The notes: generated from the sequence alone by a model not told the origin. A DNA stretch of 64,000 bases from Verrucomicrobiaceae bacterium (GCA_016795365.1 JAEUHN010000039.1:238610-302609), one strand, 5' to 3'. Counted from the first letter of the stretch, positions 10,301-18,032 are shown. Program-made: numbers and translations.

Positions 10301-10533
10301 AGATGCAGCTCGGTCTCGATGCGGCTGTAATAGACATCGCGCTCGGCCAGACCGTTCCCAATTAACACGATGCGCTCGCCTTTCTCCGGTGGCGCCACGG
10401 TTTGAGCGCGCTTCGCCGTCGCCGTATCCGGCACCGGCATGATGGCGTGCGGCGCGTTTTCAGGCGCGGTGTTGTTGGCAGCGAAACCTACCGAGACGGC
10501 AAGAGCGATGATCAGGAGACTTGGGCGGAGCAT
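7339..10533 (-). CDS. SGNH-like module + PVC-type dehydrogenase propeller + HEAT-like repeats + cytochrome c fusion
   Basis: A 1064-residue exported protein. The ATG at 10533 starts a signal peptide (MLRPSLLIIALAVSVGFA); an upstream start at 10581 would only add a charged extension. Order of parts: an SGNH/GDSL-hydrolase-like module (about 45-270); a membrane-bound-dehydrogenase-type beta-propeller (about 380-730) with repeated DTNGDGKAD/DTNGDDKAD calcium-like loops; HEAT-like helical repeats (about 755-890); and a C-terminal cytochrome c with CMTCH at 948-952. Such fusions are typical of PVC bacteria and are thought to oxidise sugars or alcohols in the periplasm. In the SGNH part the usual nucleophile block reads GNGLAERD (no Ser), and the usual DxxH block reads GGFVPNEEGY (no His), so esterase activity is doubtful. 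Confidence 0.9.
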   Translation of the reverse strand: MLRPSLLIIALAVSVGFAANNTAPENAPHAIMPVPDTATAKRAQTVAPPEKGERIVLIGNGLAERDVYYSRIETELHLRYPNQELFVRNMGHVGDTPGFRPHPSRTTQWAFPGADKFHPDKKVHNGKGFFPMPDEWLAFLKADTIVAFFGYNESFDGPSKAKNFEDELDAWVQHSLSKAYNGKTAPRIVLVSPIAFENQSAKRDLPNGDKENANLILYAAAVETVAKKHGLSFIDLFSPTKAMFAKASQPLTTGGFVPNEEGYKAIADLLATGMFGHQSRESKADPELLNAAVKQKDWFWNNDYNLINGVHTHGQRYNPYGPQNYPDEVKKTREMAAIRDQLIRDVASGKKKDLAVDDSKTHTLPPVPTNYQPSVKNGSKDYLYGEDAVKSLTVPEGYKVEMFASEKEFTNLANPMQMSFDDKGRLWVATMPTYPHYRPGDAMPNDKILIYEDTNGDGKADKETIFAEHLHLPIGFEFAPEGVYVTQEPNLVLLRDTNGDDKADSTEIVLGGFDTHDTHHAISAFTADPSGAFMLCEGVFLHSNVETPYGPVRCVDGGFYRYSPQRGQLERTIQMSIPNPWGFVFDKWGQDFLLHTSGTTMNWALPVEVKPAFGSKTPSAPDLVPEGHKVRPTSGLEIVSSRHFPDDVQGDLIYCNAIGFLGIKQVKIEDNGTGWKTSHRQDLLKSSDGNFRPVDLEFAPDGSLYVIDWHNVLIGHMQHNARDPLRDHVHGRIYRITYPSRPLLKPVQVEGAPVASLLNNLKEPELRVRYRTRRELRSHPASEVLPAVKTWAAEQADTHAKLEALWVTWGLNQTDEALLREMLNASDYHARAAAVRVLRYNMHKVADHASLLEKAANDEHGRVRLEAIVAASWMTDIPAAKKIVAAASAKPLDEWSKSAAKTAADRLAGIAEKPVAEYVTVPPPAHLDDVAKKQFIAGQEVYHREGSCMTCHRGDGNGLAPAFPPISNSPFLTDTERAIKIVLFGLMGPIEVKGQKFDGQVPMTPFGGMLKDEEIANVLTYVRNTFGNKAGAVSAAEVKKMREANPNRMMIMTVDELLKAHPLK

Positions 10534-10691
10534 AATGTGGATGGCGCGCTTTTTAGACGGCGGACTGATAAACCACAACAACGCATCAAACCGGACGGAT
10601 CATTTTGTGAAACTCAACGGCCCCAGTTGTGCTCAGTGCTGATCAAGTGTTCAACGGCTGAAACCTACAATGAGACTGCCGCACAGGGAGG

Positions 10692-10779
10692 TGGCGGACA
10701 GAGAGGGATTCGAACCCTCGTTACCTTTCGGTAAACACGCTTTCCAAGCGTGCGCGATCGACCACTCTGCCATCTGTCC
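10692..10779 (-). tRNA. tRNA-Ser (anticodon GGA)
   Basis: An 88-nt minus-strand cloverleaf including encoded CCA. The 7-bp acceptor stem GGACAGA/TCTGTCC, the D-arm region, an anticodon stem-loop CACGC-TTGGAAA-GCGTG with anticodon GGA, a long variable arm (TTACCGAAAGGTAA), and a GTTCGAATC T-loop are all visible. The long variable arm is the class II form expected of tRNA-Ser. It reads serine UCC/UCU codons. Confidence 0.97.
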
Positions 10780-10956
10780 TGATCAACGAAACCGTTGGCC
10801 CGCTGGTCGGCGGGCTCGCAACTGTGCGCGCGGCTGCCAAAACGGCAAGTTGAATTTGGGAATGTCTGAAGGCTCGGGCAAAACAACGCCTTCGGCCAGC
10901 GTATGACTCGTGCCACGCGCTTCTGGCGCGCCTTCTAATCCAACCAACGTCCAGCC

Positions 10957-12333
10957 ATGCCCACTTCCCGTCGCGACTTCCTCAAGCAATCCGCCTCCGC
11001 CGCGGCCACCATTGGCTTTCCTGCCGTGCTGCGCGCAGCCAATCCAAACTCAATGGTCCAAGTGGCCTCGATTGGCGTGAATGGCATGCCGTTCACCGAT
11101 CTGAGCAATATCTCGCAGCACGCCAAGGTGAAATACGTGGGCTTTTGCGATGTGGACAAGAACCGCTTCGACAAGGCCGATGCGCTGATCCCCGGCGTGC
11201 CGCATTTCGCTGACTTCCGCGAGATGCTGGAGAAGCTGGGCGACAAGCTCGATGCGGTGAACGTGGGCACGCCCGACCACATGCACGCTCATGCGTCGAT
11301 CGAGGCCATGAAGCGCGGCAAGCATGTGTATTGCCAGAAGCCACTCGCGCACACGGTGTGGGAGTGCCGCCAGATGCGCCTATGGGCGGAGAAGAAGGGT
11401 GTCATCACGCAGATGGGCAATCAGATCCACTCAGCGATCCAATACCGCATGGGCACGCAGCTCATCAAGGAAGGTGCGATCGGCAAGATCAAAGAAGTTT
11501 ATTCCTGGGTCGGTGTGACGGGCAATGAGCGCACGCGCCTGCTCGAACCACCCGCGCCTGGTCGTGTGCCAGAGAACCTGAACTGGGACCTCTGGATCGG
11601 TTGCGCACCGATGCGCGACTTCGCGCCCGATGTGTATCACCCATTCGTATGGCGCGACTGGCAGGACTTTGGCGGCGGCGGCCTGGGCGACTTCGGCTGC
11701 CACATTCTGGACACGCCGTTCACCGCGCTCGATCTGCAGGCGCCGCTCTCCGTGGTGGCGGACAACAGCGGCTTCAATCGCCACGTCTGGCCCGTCAATG
11801 AAACCGTGCGCTACGTCTTCCCCGGTAATCAATACACCGCTGACAAGACGCTCAAGATCACCTGGACCGACGGCGGCCTGAAGCCCTCGCGCAAGCTCGC
11901 CAAGATGCCTGCCGACATGGAGCTGCCGGGCAGCGGCTCGCTCTACATTGGCGAGAAAGGCACGATGGTCATGCCGCACGTCGGCCCTCCGGGCTTGTAT
12001 CCCCAGGAGCAGTTCAAGGACTTCAAGTATCCCACGATGGAGAAGATCGACAGCCACTGGCATCGCTGGGTCAACGGCATCCTGGAGAACAAGAAGACCA
12101 CCGATGGATTCCACTACGCGGGCTGGCTCGCGGAGTGCGTGCAGCTCGGCAATGTCGCCACACGCGTAACCAAGCACCCTGGCGGTGATCGCGGTGGCCA
12201 TGTGGTGGAAGGCAAGAACGTGGTGCCACTCGAGTGGGACAGCGTGAACATGAAGTTCCCGAACATGCCCGAAGCTGAGAAGCTGCTGACCAAGCCCTAC
12301 CGCGACGGCTGGCAGGTGAGCGCAGCCTCGTAG
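10957..12333 (+). CDS. Gfo/Idh/MocA family oxidoreductase with Tat signal
   Basis: A 458-residue protein whose N-terminus, TSRRDFLKQSASAAATIGFPAVLRA, is a twin-arginine signal (RRDFLK), so it should be exported folded by the Tat system; tatC lies in this window at 34374. The segment after the signal starts a Rossmann-type NAD(P)-binding domain (VQVASIGVNGMPF, then VKYVGFCDVD). The family motif region CQKPLAHTVWECRQM contains the conserved E/QKP-like lysine. The family oxidises or reduces sugars and related compounds; secreted Gfo/Idh/MocA proteins are numerous in PVC genomes. The substrate is unknown. Confidence 0.93.
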   Translation: MPTSRRDFLKQSASAAATIGFPAVLRAANPNSMVQVASIGVNGMPFTDLSNISQHAKVKYVGFCDVDKNRFDKADALIPGVPHFADFREMLEKLGDKLDAVNVGTPDHMHAHASIEAMKRGKHVYCQKPLAHTVWECRQMRLWAEKKGVITQMGNQIHSAIQYRMGTQLIKEGAIGKIKEVYSWVGVTGNERTRLLEPPAPGRVPENLNWDLWIGCAPMRDFAPDVYHPFVWRDWQDFGGGGLGDFGCHILDTPFTALDLQAPLSVVADNSGFNRHVWPVNETVRYVFPGNQYTADKTLKITWTDGGLKPSRKLAKMPADMELPGSGSLYIGEKGTMVMPHVGPPGLYPQEQFKDFKYPTMEKIDSHWHRWVNGILENKKTTDGFHYAGWLAECVQLGNVATRVTKHPGGDRGGHVVEGKNVVPLEWDSVNMKFPNMPEAEKLLTKPYRDGWQVSAAS

Positions 12334-12350
12334 GCATCACTTGAATTGTT

Positions 12351-12385
12351 AGGTGGCGGGAAGAACGATGTCTGGCCCGCCGCCT
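12351..12385. terminator. hairpin between convergent genes
   Basis: Inverted repeat AGGTGGCGGG / CCCGCCGCCT (10 bp, one G-T pair in the RNA) around a 15-nt loop, lying in the 55-nt gap between two convergent stop codons. No clear T-run follows, so its use as a terminator is inferred from position. Confidence 0.45.
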
Positions 12386-12388
12386 GTG

Positions 12389-12961
12389 CTACCAGCTCTT
12401 GATATTGTCAGCCCAGGTCGCCGGATTGCCGTCGTCACCGGCTGACCAGACGATCACGGAGTGATCCAGCGACATGCCTGGATGCTCGGGGTCGCTCACC
12501 TTTCCATCGCCGTCCGTGTCCATGCTCAGTCGATAGGGCTGGCCCCACACATCGAGCAACTTGAAGGCGGGGTCCGTGCCGGTGAGTCCACCTTTGCCGC
12601 CTCTGGCCATGGGTGGTTCCATGAACTTGATCTGGCGTGGGTTAAGCCCTTCGGCATCGAACCCCAAAAGCACCCTGAGCAGCGATCCGGCACACTCGAT
12701 CTCACCTTCGCCACCTGGGTAGCGGTTGAACTCGACCTGGTAGTTTTTCACGGCCAGCTCGATGTCCTTCAAAGCCGCCTGGGTGCGCACGAGGTTGGCT
12801 TTCTTGATGACCCCAGTCGCCGCAGGCACTGCCAGGGCGACCAGCACACCGATGATGATGAGGCCGATCGCAGCGACGATCCCCAAGACCAAGGCGACGA
12901 TGCAGCCCGTGCTCAGGCCTTTCTTGGGGATGGGTGGCACTGAAGGAGGTTCCAGGTTCAT
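12389..12961 (-). CDS. membrane-anchored pseudopilin (GspG)-like protein
   Basis: The 190-residue frame starts at the ATG at 12961. A short proline-rich leader (MNLEPPSVPPIPKKG) precedes one long hydrophobic helix (about residues 20-48). The helix continues into an amphipathic stretch, TQAALKDIELAVKNYQVEFNRYPGG, which is the pattern of GspG-type major pseudopilins (T/A-L-x-x-I-x-x-A-x-x-x-Y...YP). The C-terminal half has a DTDGDGKVSDPEHPG calcium-binding-like loop, also usual in GspG. No G|F-x-x-x-E prepilin peptidase site is seen before the helix, so it may stay as a membrane protein. It stands alone, away from other secretion genes. Confidence 0.75.
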   Translation of the reverse strand: MNLEPPSVPPIPKKGLSTGCIVALVLGIVAAIGLIIIGVLVALAVPAATGVIKKANLVRTQAALKDIELAVKNYQVEFNRYPGGEGEIECAGSLLRVLLGFDAEGLNPRQIKFMEPPMARGGKGGLTGTDPAFKLLDVWGQPYRLSMDTDGDGKVSDPEHPGMSLDHSVIVWSAGDDGNPATWADNIKSW

Positions 12962-13070
12962 GGTCGCTGTTGTATCAGAGTCACCGCACGGCAGGCGAGC
13001 CCAAAGTGAAACGCATATTCCATCGGCGCCGCCTTGATCGTTCCAAGTTCCCGCCCACGATGGGCGGGCC

Positions 13071-14210
13071 ATGTCGAACTCCGTCAAGCCGCTCATCACC
13101 GATCCTCGCGACCTCAAGCCCTCCACACCGTGGGAAGACACCAAGTGGGCCTACATCGGTGAGGAAGAGCTGACCGACCACACGACCAAGGCGAGGCTCT
13201 GTGTGGCGGCGCTGCTGCCCTTTGCTGACAAGAAGCCGGACTGGGCGGGCTTTGAGCGCAGCATCGCCTGGATGTTGGAGTCGGCGAAGCACTACGACGT
13301 GGAGATGGACTTCGTGCTCAATGCGGACACGGGCTACATCTTTGACCTCTCGAACGAGATGTATGCGGAGGTGCTGCAACGCTTTCGCGCGAGCTTTCCG
13401 ACGCAACGCTTCATCGCTGGGGTGACGGCACGCGGGGCGGAGAACGACACGGAGTTCAAGGCTGAGCGCTATCATCCGCTGATGGACATCGTGCAGCAGC
13501 ACGACAACTGCGAGGTGATGATCATGACGTCGCGGTTGCTTAACTCACCGAACCCGGAGGCGCGTCGCGATTACTACTTCCAGATCGCCGAGCATCTCAT
13601 CAGGCCTGGTATCGTGCACGCGCTGGAGCCAGCCTTCGTGCCCTGGGCCACGCCGTATGAGCCGTGGCTGCTGCATCAGCTCGCCACGCATCCGAAGTTC
13701 ATCGGCGGCAAGGTGAGCACCCTGGATGAACCGCATTTCCTTTACTGGGCAGCGATGTGCAAAGATCTGGAACTCGATTTCTCGCCCCACAGTGGTGACG
13801 ACTACGGCATCGCTTCCGCGATCAAGATGGGCCTGCCGCTCTTGATCGGGGCTGGCGTCACCGCAGCACCTCTGATCTGTGCGGCGAAAGACATGTGGCT
13901 CGTCGATCGCGTGACAGAGAAGAAGTTCAAAACCGGGACCGGGCGCTTCGACACGCGTGTGTATAAGCTCTTCGAAGCCTTCCAGTCGTTCGAGGACCTG
14001 GTCTTCCGTCTCGACGATCGGATGAGCGCCGCAGCCTACAAGCACAGCACCGCACACGTGCTTCATCAGCAAGGCCTGATCGCTTCGCCTGAACCGCATC
14101 CTCAGTGCAAAGACGTTCGCGGCAGCGATGAAGCCCAGCGCATTATCGAAGCCATGAGGCGTCCCTTGCGCATAGCTGAGCGTCTAGGGATCCCGGGCTA
14201 TCGAAAGTAG
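13071..14210 (+). CDS. dihydrodipicolinate synthase-like (DUF993-type) TIM-barrel protein
   Basis: A 379-residue soluble protein with no signal peptide. The pattern of strands and helices, and the central segment KFIGGKVSTLDEPHF, where a Lys sits at the place of the Schiff-base lysine of the DapA/NanA aldolase superfamily, suggest a class I aldolase-like TIM barrel. Length and the N-terminal stretch (KPSTPWEDTKWAYIGEEEL) resemble the DUF993 group of unknown substrate. The gene is followed after 44 nt by the NYN-domain gene, but no functional link is evident. Aldolase chemistry is an inference. Confidence 0.65.
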   Translation: MSNSVKPLITDPRDLKPSTPWEDTKWAYIGEEELTDHTTKARLCVAALLPFADKKPDWAGFERSIAWMLESAKHYDVEMDFVLNADTGYIFDLSNEMYAEVLQRFRASFPTQRFIAGVTARGAENDTEFKAERYHPLMDIVQQHDNCEVMIMTSRLLNSPNPEARRDYYFQIAEHLIRPGIVHALEPAFVPWATPYEPWLLHQLATHPKFIGGKVSTLDEPHFLYWAAMCKDLELDFSPHSGDDYGIASAIKMGLPLLIGAGVTAAPLICAAKDMWLVDRVTEKKFKTGTGRFDTRVYKLFEAFQSFEDLVFRLDDRMSAAAYKHSTAHVLHQQGLIASPEPHPQCKDVRGSDEAQRIIEAMRRPLRIAERLGIPGYRK

Positions 14211-14254
14211 AGTTGCCGCTTTCGCGCACGCCCTTCGTGTGGTCTTGTGATCGT

Positions 14255-15076
14255 ATGAACAAAGACGAAAACAGCGCGACAATGGCGGTCTATTTTGACC
14301 TCGAGAACATTGTCATTGGCACTCGCGAGGCCGACTACCCGAAGTTCGACATCCAGAAGGTGCTGGAGCGTCTGCTGCTGAAGGGGCACATCGTGGTGAA
14401 GAAGGCCTACTGCGACTGGGATCGATACAAGGAATTCAAGCGCCCGCTGCATGAGGCCTCATTCGAGTTGATCGAAATCCCGCATGTTCGCCAGTCGGGC
14501 AAGAACAGCGCGGACATCCGCATGGTCGTGGACGCACTGGATCTTTGCTACACGAAGCAGCACGTGGACACCTTCGTCATCCTCAGCGGCGACTCCGACT
14601 TCTCGCCGCTCGTCAGCAAGCTGCGCGAGAATGCGAAGACGGTGATCGGCATGGGAGTGAAGAATTCATCCTCTGATCTCTTCATCAACAACTGCGACGA
14701 GTTCATTTATTACGATGATCTAGTTCGCAAAGAAGCCAGCAGAGCGCGCTCCAAGAAGCAGGCCAAACCCGGCAGCGAGACCGCTCCCGAAAAGGCGGCG
14801 GCCGAGCCCAAGAAGCTGGATCCAAGCGAAGCACTCGAGCGCCTGAAGGAAGTGGTGGAAGCGCTGGCGGAGGAGCGCGGCGACATGCCGATCAACAACA
14901 GCATGGTCAAGGAAGCGCTCAAACGCCGTGACCCCGGCTTCAACGAACGTGCCTTTGGCTTCAAGCTCTTCGGAGCGATGTTACAGGAGGCTGCGAAACG
15001 GGGCCTTGTGCGGCTGGAGAAGAACGAGAAAGCCGGTGGCTATGTGGTGAAGACGGCTGTCGATGGCGAGAAGTGA
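14255..15076 (+). CDS. NYN (LabA/DUF88-type) nuclease-like protein with C-terminal OST-HTH-like domain
   Basis: A 273-residue protein. The N-terminal NYN domain shows the acidic residues of the PIN-like fold: FDLEN near residue 12, DIRMVVDALD near 88-97, and ILSGDSDFSPLV near 109-120. A charged Ala/Lys/Pro-rich linker (about 165-190) leads to a winged-helix region (PSEALERLKEVVEAL...NERAFGFKLFGAMLQEA) resembling an OST-HTH/LOTUS RNA-binding domain. The likely role is RNA processing or decay. The ATG at 14255 is preferred to an in-frame start at 14213, since it sits directly before the first beta strand. Confidence 0.85.
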   Translation: MNKDENSATMAVYFDLENIVIGTREADYPKFDIQKVLERLLLKGHIVVKKAYCDWDRYKEFKRPLHEASFELIEIPHVRQSGKNSADIRMVVDALDLCYTKQHVDTFVILSGDSDFSPLVSKLRENAKTVIGMGVKNSSSDLFINNCDEFIYYDDLVRKEASRARSKKQAKPGSETAPEKAAAEPKKLDPSEALERLKEVVEALAEERGDMPINNSMVKEALKRRDPGFNERAFGFKLFGAMLQEAAKRGLVRLEKNEKAGGYVVKTAVDGEK

Positions 15077-15121
15077 CGGGCGCTTGCACGTGGGGTCACT
15101 TTCCGATACAAACCGCCCCAC

Positions 15122-15772
15122 ATGTCCTGGACGCTCCCGTTTCTCTTGTCCGCGCTCGCTGGTTACGTCAGCGGAGCCACACCGTTTGGTTACTTCGCCG
15201 GCAGGCTGAAGGGCATCGATATTCGTGAGCACGGCAGCAAGAACATCGGTGCCACGAATGTGGTGCGCGTTTGCGGCAAGGGCATCGGCATCCCCGTTTT
15301 CATTCTTGATGTGCTCAAGGGCTGGCTGCCCGCGTGGCTGGTGCTCACGTGGTTTGCATCGCATGGTGCGGGCGTGGAATTGAGCACCATCGCTTCTATC
15401 GTGACCGGCATCGCCGCCGTGCTCGGGCACAACTATACCTTCTGGCTCAAAGGTCGCGGTGGCAAAGGCATTGCCACCTCCACGGGTGCCCTGCTCGCCG
15501 TGGCTCCCGTGGCGGTCGGCGTCGGTCTGGTGGTCTGGTATCTCACGCTAAAGCTGACGCAGTATGTGTCGGTCGCGTCGATGGTCGCTGCCCTCGCCAT
15601 TCCGATCACGATGTCAGTGATGATGCTGCGCGACGGCTCGTGGAACTTCATCCTGCTGGGCTTTGGCGTTGTCCTCTGCATGCTCGCCATCGTCCGGCAC
15701 AAAACGAACATCGAGCGCCTGATGGCAGGCACCGAGAATCGTGTGGGACAAAAAAAGAAGGAGGTCGCGTGA
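15122..15772 (+). CDS. plsY: glycerol-3-phosphate acyltransferase PlsY
   Basis: A 216-residue integral membrane protein with about five hydrophobic segments. It carries the PlsY signatures SGATPFGYFAGRLKGIDIREHGSKNIGATNVVRVCGKG near the N-terminus and HNYTFWLKGRGGKGIAT in the middle. PlsY transfers an acyl group from acyl-phosphate to glycerol-3-phosphate, the first step of phospholipid synthesis, at the inner membrane. Its TGA overlaps the GTG start of gpsA by 3 nt, indicating coupled translation with the enzyme that makes its substrate. Confidence 0.96.
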   Translation: MSWTLPFLLSALAGYVSGATPFGYFAGRLKGIDIREHGSKNIGATNVVRVCGKGIGIPVFILDVLKGWLPAWLVLTWFASHGAGVELSTIASIVTGIAAVLGHNYTFWLKGRGGKGIATSTGALLAVAPVAVGVGLVVWYLTLKLTQYVSVASMVAALAIPITMSVMMLRDGSWNFILLGFGVVLCMLAIVRHKTNIERLMAGTENRVGQKKKEVA

Positions 15773-16770
15773 TCGAGTCCGCAACGATCCTCGGAGCTGG
15801 CAGTTGGGGCACAGCCTTGGCTGCACTCATGGCCGAACGCGGACTGCGGGTGCAGTTCTGGGGTCGTGATACGGAGCTGATGACCGAGATGGCGGCCACG
15901 CGTCGCAACGCCCGCTACCTCGATTCCGTCGCCCTCCCCGAAACGATCAGAATCACGAGTGATCTGCGCGCACTCGATCCGAGCGACCTGCTCATCTTCG
16001 TTGTCCCCTCTCGTGGCATTCACGACATCGCCAGGCAGGCAGCAGCCGCAGGTCTAGGCAAGCACAAGCCCCGAGTGCTGAGCTGCACCAAGGGCATCGA
16101 GCTAAACTCTGGATTGCGCATGAGCGAGATCCTGGCCGAGAGCTTCCCCGATTGTGCCGTCGCTGCACTCTCAGGACCAAATCACGCCGAGGAGATAGCG
16201 AAGAAGCAGGCGACCGCAGCGGTCGTCGCCTCCACCGATGCAGAGATTGCTCGGGAGGTGCAGGAGTGCTTCCGCCTGCCGTGGTTCCGGTGCTACACCA
16301 GCGAAGATGTGGTCGGCGTGGAATGGGCAGGAGCGATGAAGAATCCATACGCCATCGCCGCCGGCATCGCCGAAGGGCTGCAACTGGGTGACAACGCGAT
16401 CGCCGCTCTTGTGACGCGGGCCTTGGCCGAGATGGTCCGCCTTGGCACGGCCAAGGGTGGGCGCACCGAGACCTTCTACGGGCTCAGCGGCGTCGGCGAT
16501 CTGGTCGCCACGTGCTACTCCGCACACAGCCGCAATCACCGGCTAGGGCTTGCCTTGGGACGCGGGCAGACCCTAGATCAATACTCGGCCGCAACTTCCA
16601 TGGTGGCAGAAGGTGTGCCCAATACGCAGAGCCTGCACCAATGCGCGCAGCATGCAGGCGTGCGCACGCCACTGCTTGATGCGGTGTATGCCATTCTGTA
16701 TCAAGGCAAGGCACCTCACCATGCCTTGCGCGAGTTGCTGGGACGCGAGCCACGAGCTGAGTTCGATTAA
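15769..16770 (+). CDS. gpsA: NAD(P)-dependent glycerol-3-phosphate dehydrogenase GpsA
   Basis: 333 residues, the normal family length. The N-terminal ILGAGSWGTALAALMAERG is the dinucleotide-binding loop; SCTKGIE, LSGPNHAEE and MKNPYAIAAGIAEGLQLGDNA are GpsA motifs. The usual LKN-VIAIAAG reads MKN-PYAIAAG here, keeping the catalytic Lys and Asn. It reduces dihydroxyacetone phosphate to glycerol-3-phosphate for PlsY. The GTG start at 15769 overlaps the plsY stop, and an AAGAAGGAGG Shine-Dalgarno sequence lies just upstream at about 15755-15764, which supports this start over the longer open frame to 15334. Confidence 0.96.
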   Translation: MIESATILGAGSWGTALAALMAERGLRVQFWGRDTELMTEMAATRRNARYLDSVALPETIRITSDLRALDPSDLLIFVVPSRGIHDIARQAAAAGLGKHKPRVLSCTKGIELNSGLRMSEILAESFPDCAVAALSGPNHAEEIAKKQATAAVVASTDAEIAREVQECFRLPWFRCYTSEDVVGVEWAGAMKNPYAIAAGIAEGLQLGDNAIAALVTRALAEMVRLGTAKGGRTETFYGLSGVGDLVATCYSAHSRNHRLGLALGRGQTLDQYSAATSMVAEGVPNTQSLHQCAQHAGVRTPLLDAVYAILYQGKAPHHALRELLGREPRAEFD

Positions 16771-17108
16771 ATTTACCGGACTGTCAGTTCGATGTCCCAT
16801 GTGGAACTGGCCGACAGTCATTCCAGCACCGTAGGCGATCCGAACCGAGGCCCAGCGAGAGTGCTTGAGAGTTGGTTCATCACAGTGCCAAAAACCAGGC
16901 CCTCACCTTGATGCTCAATTAACAGATGCTGGTAAGCCACGGCCTGGATCAAGGCGTGTGCCCTTTCTAGCCACCATCTGATTCACACCTGAAATCGTTA
17001 GCCAATCCCTCGTTCGAGCACCGCTATTTTGAAAATATTTGTAATTTTGATAAAAGTTCTTGTGGTAATTCTCATTTGTGTGCATAATAGTCACGAACAC
17101 ACGCAATT
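16771..17108. other. 338-nt intergenic region, AT-rich towards its right end
   Basis: No gene is supported here. Just after gpsA an imperfect inverted repeat (ACTGTC..AGTTC at 16783-16794 against GAACTGGCCGACAGT at 16804-16818) could act as a terminator. The stretch from about 17020 is conspicuously AT-rich against the GC-rich surroundings and holds the promoter of the pseudopilin gene at 17109. A minus-strand 63-codon frame at 16915-17106 has no coding character. Confidence 0.6.
17060..17088 (+). promoter_or_regulatory. sigma-70-type promoter of first small pseudopilin gene
   Basis: TTGTGG (17060-17065) and CATAAT (17083-17088) are separated by 17 nt, with a TG dinucleotide at 17081-17082 forming an extended -10 (TGCATAAT). 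The ATG of the pseudopilin follows 20 nt after the -10 box. The AT-rich context makes the match stand out. Confidence 0.6.
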
Positions 17109-17483
17109 ATGAAACACTCGACCACCAGCCTACCTTCCCGTGGTTTCGCACTGAGCGAAATGCTACTCGCTATCGGCGTCATGTTTTTGATCGCAATCCT
17201 CACTATCCCCATGCTGACCATGAATAAAGGTCTTCGAGAGGTCAAAGAGAGGCGGGATGCTCAGTTGCTGGCCTCGGTGTGCTTTCAAGCCCAGCAAGCC
17301 GGAGTCAATTTTGTAGCCGCGAATGGCGTGGACCCCACAGTGAAGAACCTTCTTTCGGGTGGTCAGGCAAGCACAGGCCGTCGCTTTCAAGCCCTTGCCA
17401 TTACTCCCGACGAGGCAGCGGCTGCTTCCAGGCACCTTCGGATCACTAACGGAAATTTGATGTATTCGCCGTCTTCTCGTTAG
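17109..17483 (+). CDS. small type II/IV prepilin-like protein (pseudopilin 1)
   Basis: A 124-residue protein with a prepilin leader: a short basic/polar head ending in Gly, then FALSEMLLAIGVMFLIAILTI, with Glu at mature position 5 and a hydrophobic helix. This is the recognition site for prepilin peptidase cleavage after Gly12. The soluble part is short (about 80 residues), with an AQQAGVNFVAANGVD segment and a C-terminal RRFQALAITPDEAAAASRHL segment. Both segments are shared with the next gene, so the two are paralogues. The product is probably a minor component of a pilus-like fibre or secretion pseudopilus. No other pilus genes are nearby. Confidence 0.82.
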   Translation: MKHSTTSLPSRGFALSEMLLAIGVMFLIAILTIPMLTMNKGLREVKERRDAQLLASVCFQAQQAGVNFVAANGVDPTVKNLLSGGQASTGRRFQALAITPDEAAAASRHLRITNGNLMYSPSSR

Positions 17484-17587
17484 TTCGAATCGCAGCGTCT
17501 CACCTCGAGTCAGGAAGCCCGACAAGAGAAGGTAGTCAGACCAAGACTCTTGATTTTGATAGCTTTTGAAATTATGATAGAATGGAT

Positions 17588-17615
17588 TTGCCTCCTTTGC
17601 TGTAATTGATATAAT
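17588..17615 (+). promoter_or_regulatory. sigma-70-type promoter of second small pseudopilin gene
   Basis: TTGCCT (17588-17593) and a consensus TATAAT (17610-17615) are separated by 16 nt, inside an AT-rich gap between two pseudopilin genes. The ATG is at 17637, leaving room for a short leader. Confidence 0.6.
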
Positions 17616-17636
17616 AACAATAATTCAAGATCAGCT

Positions 17637-18032
17637 ATGAAAACCACGCTCGCATCTCCCTCCGCAGCATCCGGCTTCTCGCTCGTCGAACTGCTCATGT
17701 TCCTCGCCATCGCTGGCGTGATTGCAGCCATCACCATCCCCCACATCAATACCCAAAACACCGCGCAGACAGCACGTGACAGGCGGAACGCCCAGGAACT
17801 CTCTTCGTTCACCGTCGCCGCTCAAGCCGCTGGACTTGACTTGGTCGTTCCTGGCAACCTGAAGGCCACGGTCGAGAAAGTGCTGGAAGGTGGCAGCCCA
17901 AATACAGGTTCCTTCCGCGGTCGCAAGTTCGTCGCTCCCAAACTCAGTCCGGAAGACGCCGAAGCCGCAGCCCGGTTCCTCAAGATCGAGGCCAATTCCC
18001 TGATTTACGATTACGACGGCTCAAACTCGTAG
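17637..18032 (+). CDS. small type II/IV prepilin-like protein (pseudopilin 2)
   Basis: 131 residues with the classic prepilin site ASG|FSLVELLMFLAIAGVIAAI: cleavage after Gly13 and Glu at mature +5. The remainder (TAQTARDRRNAQELSSFTVAAQAAGLDL, then RGRKFVAPKLSPEDAEAAARFLKIE) aligns by eye along its whole length with the gene at 17109, so the two arose by duplication. The ending LIYDYDGSNS replaces LMYSPSSR. It has its own AT-rich promoter rather than being cotranscribed only. Role in a pilus or type II secretion fibre is inferred. Confidence 0.86.
   Translation: MKTTLASPSAASGFSLVELLMFLAIAGVIAAITIPHINTQNTAQTARDRRNAQELSSFTVAAQAAGLDLVVPGNLKATVEKVLEGGSPNTGSFRGRKFVAPKLSPEDAEAAARFLKIEANSLIYDYDGSNS

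Noticed and set aside
16915..17106. Minus-strand 63-codon frame and tRNA-like CCTCGTTCGAGCACC near 17010
   Set aside because: The T-loop-like heptamer is not flanked by a pairing stem, and the frame has no coding signature. No attachment site or tRNA fragment can be supported.
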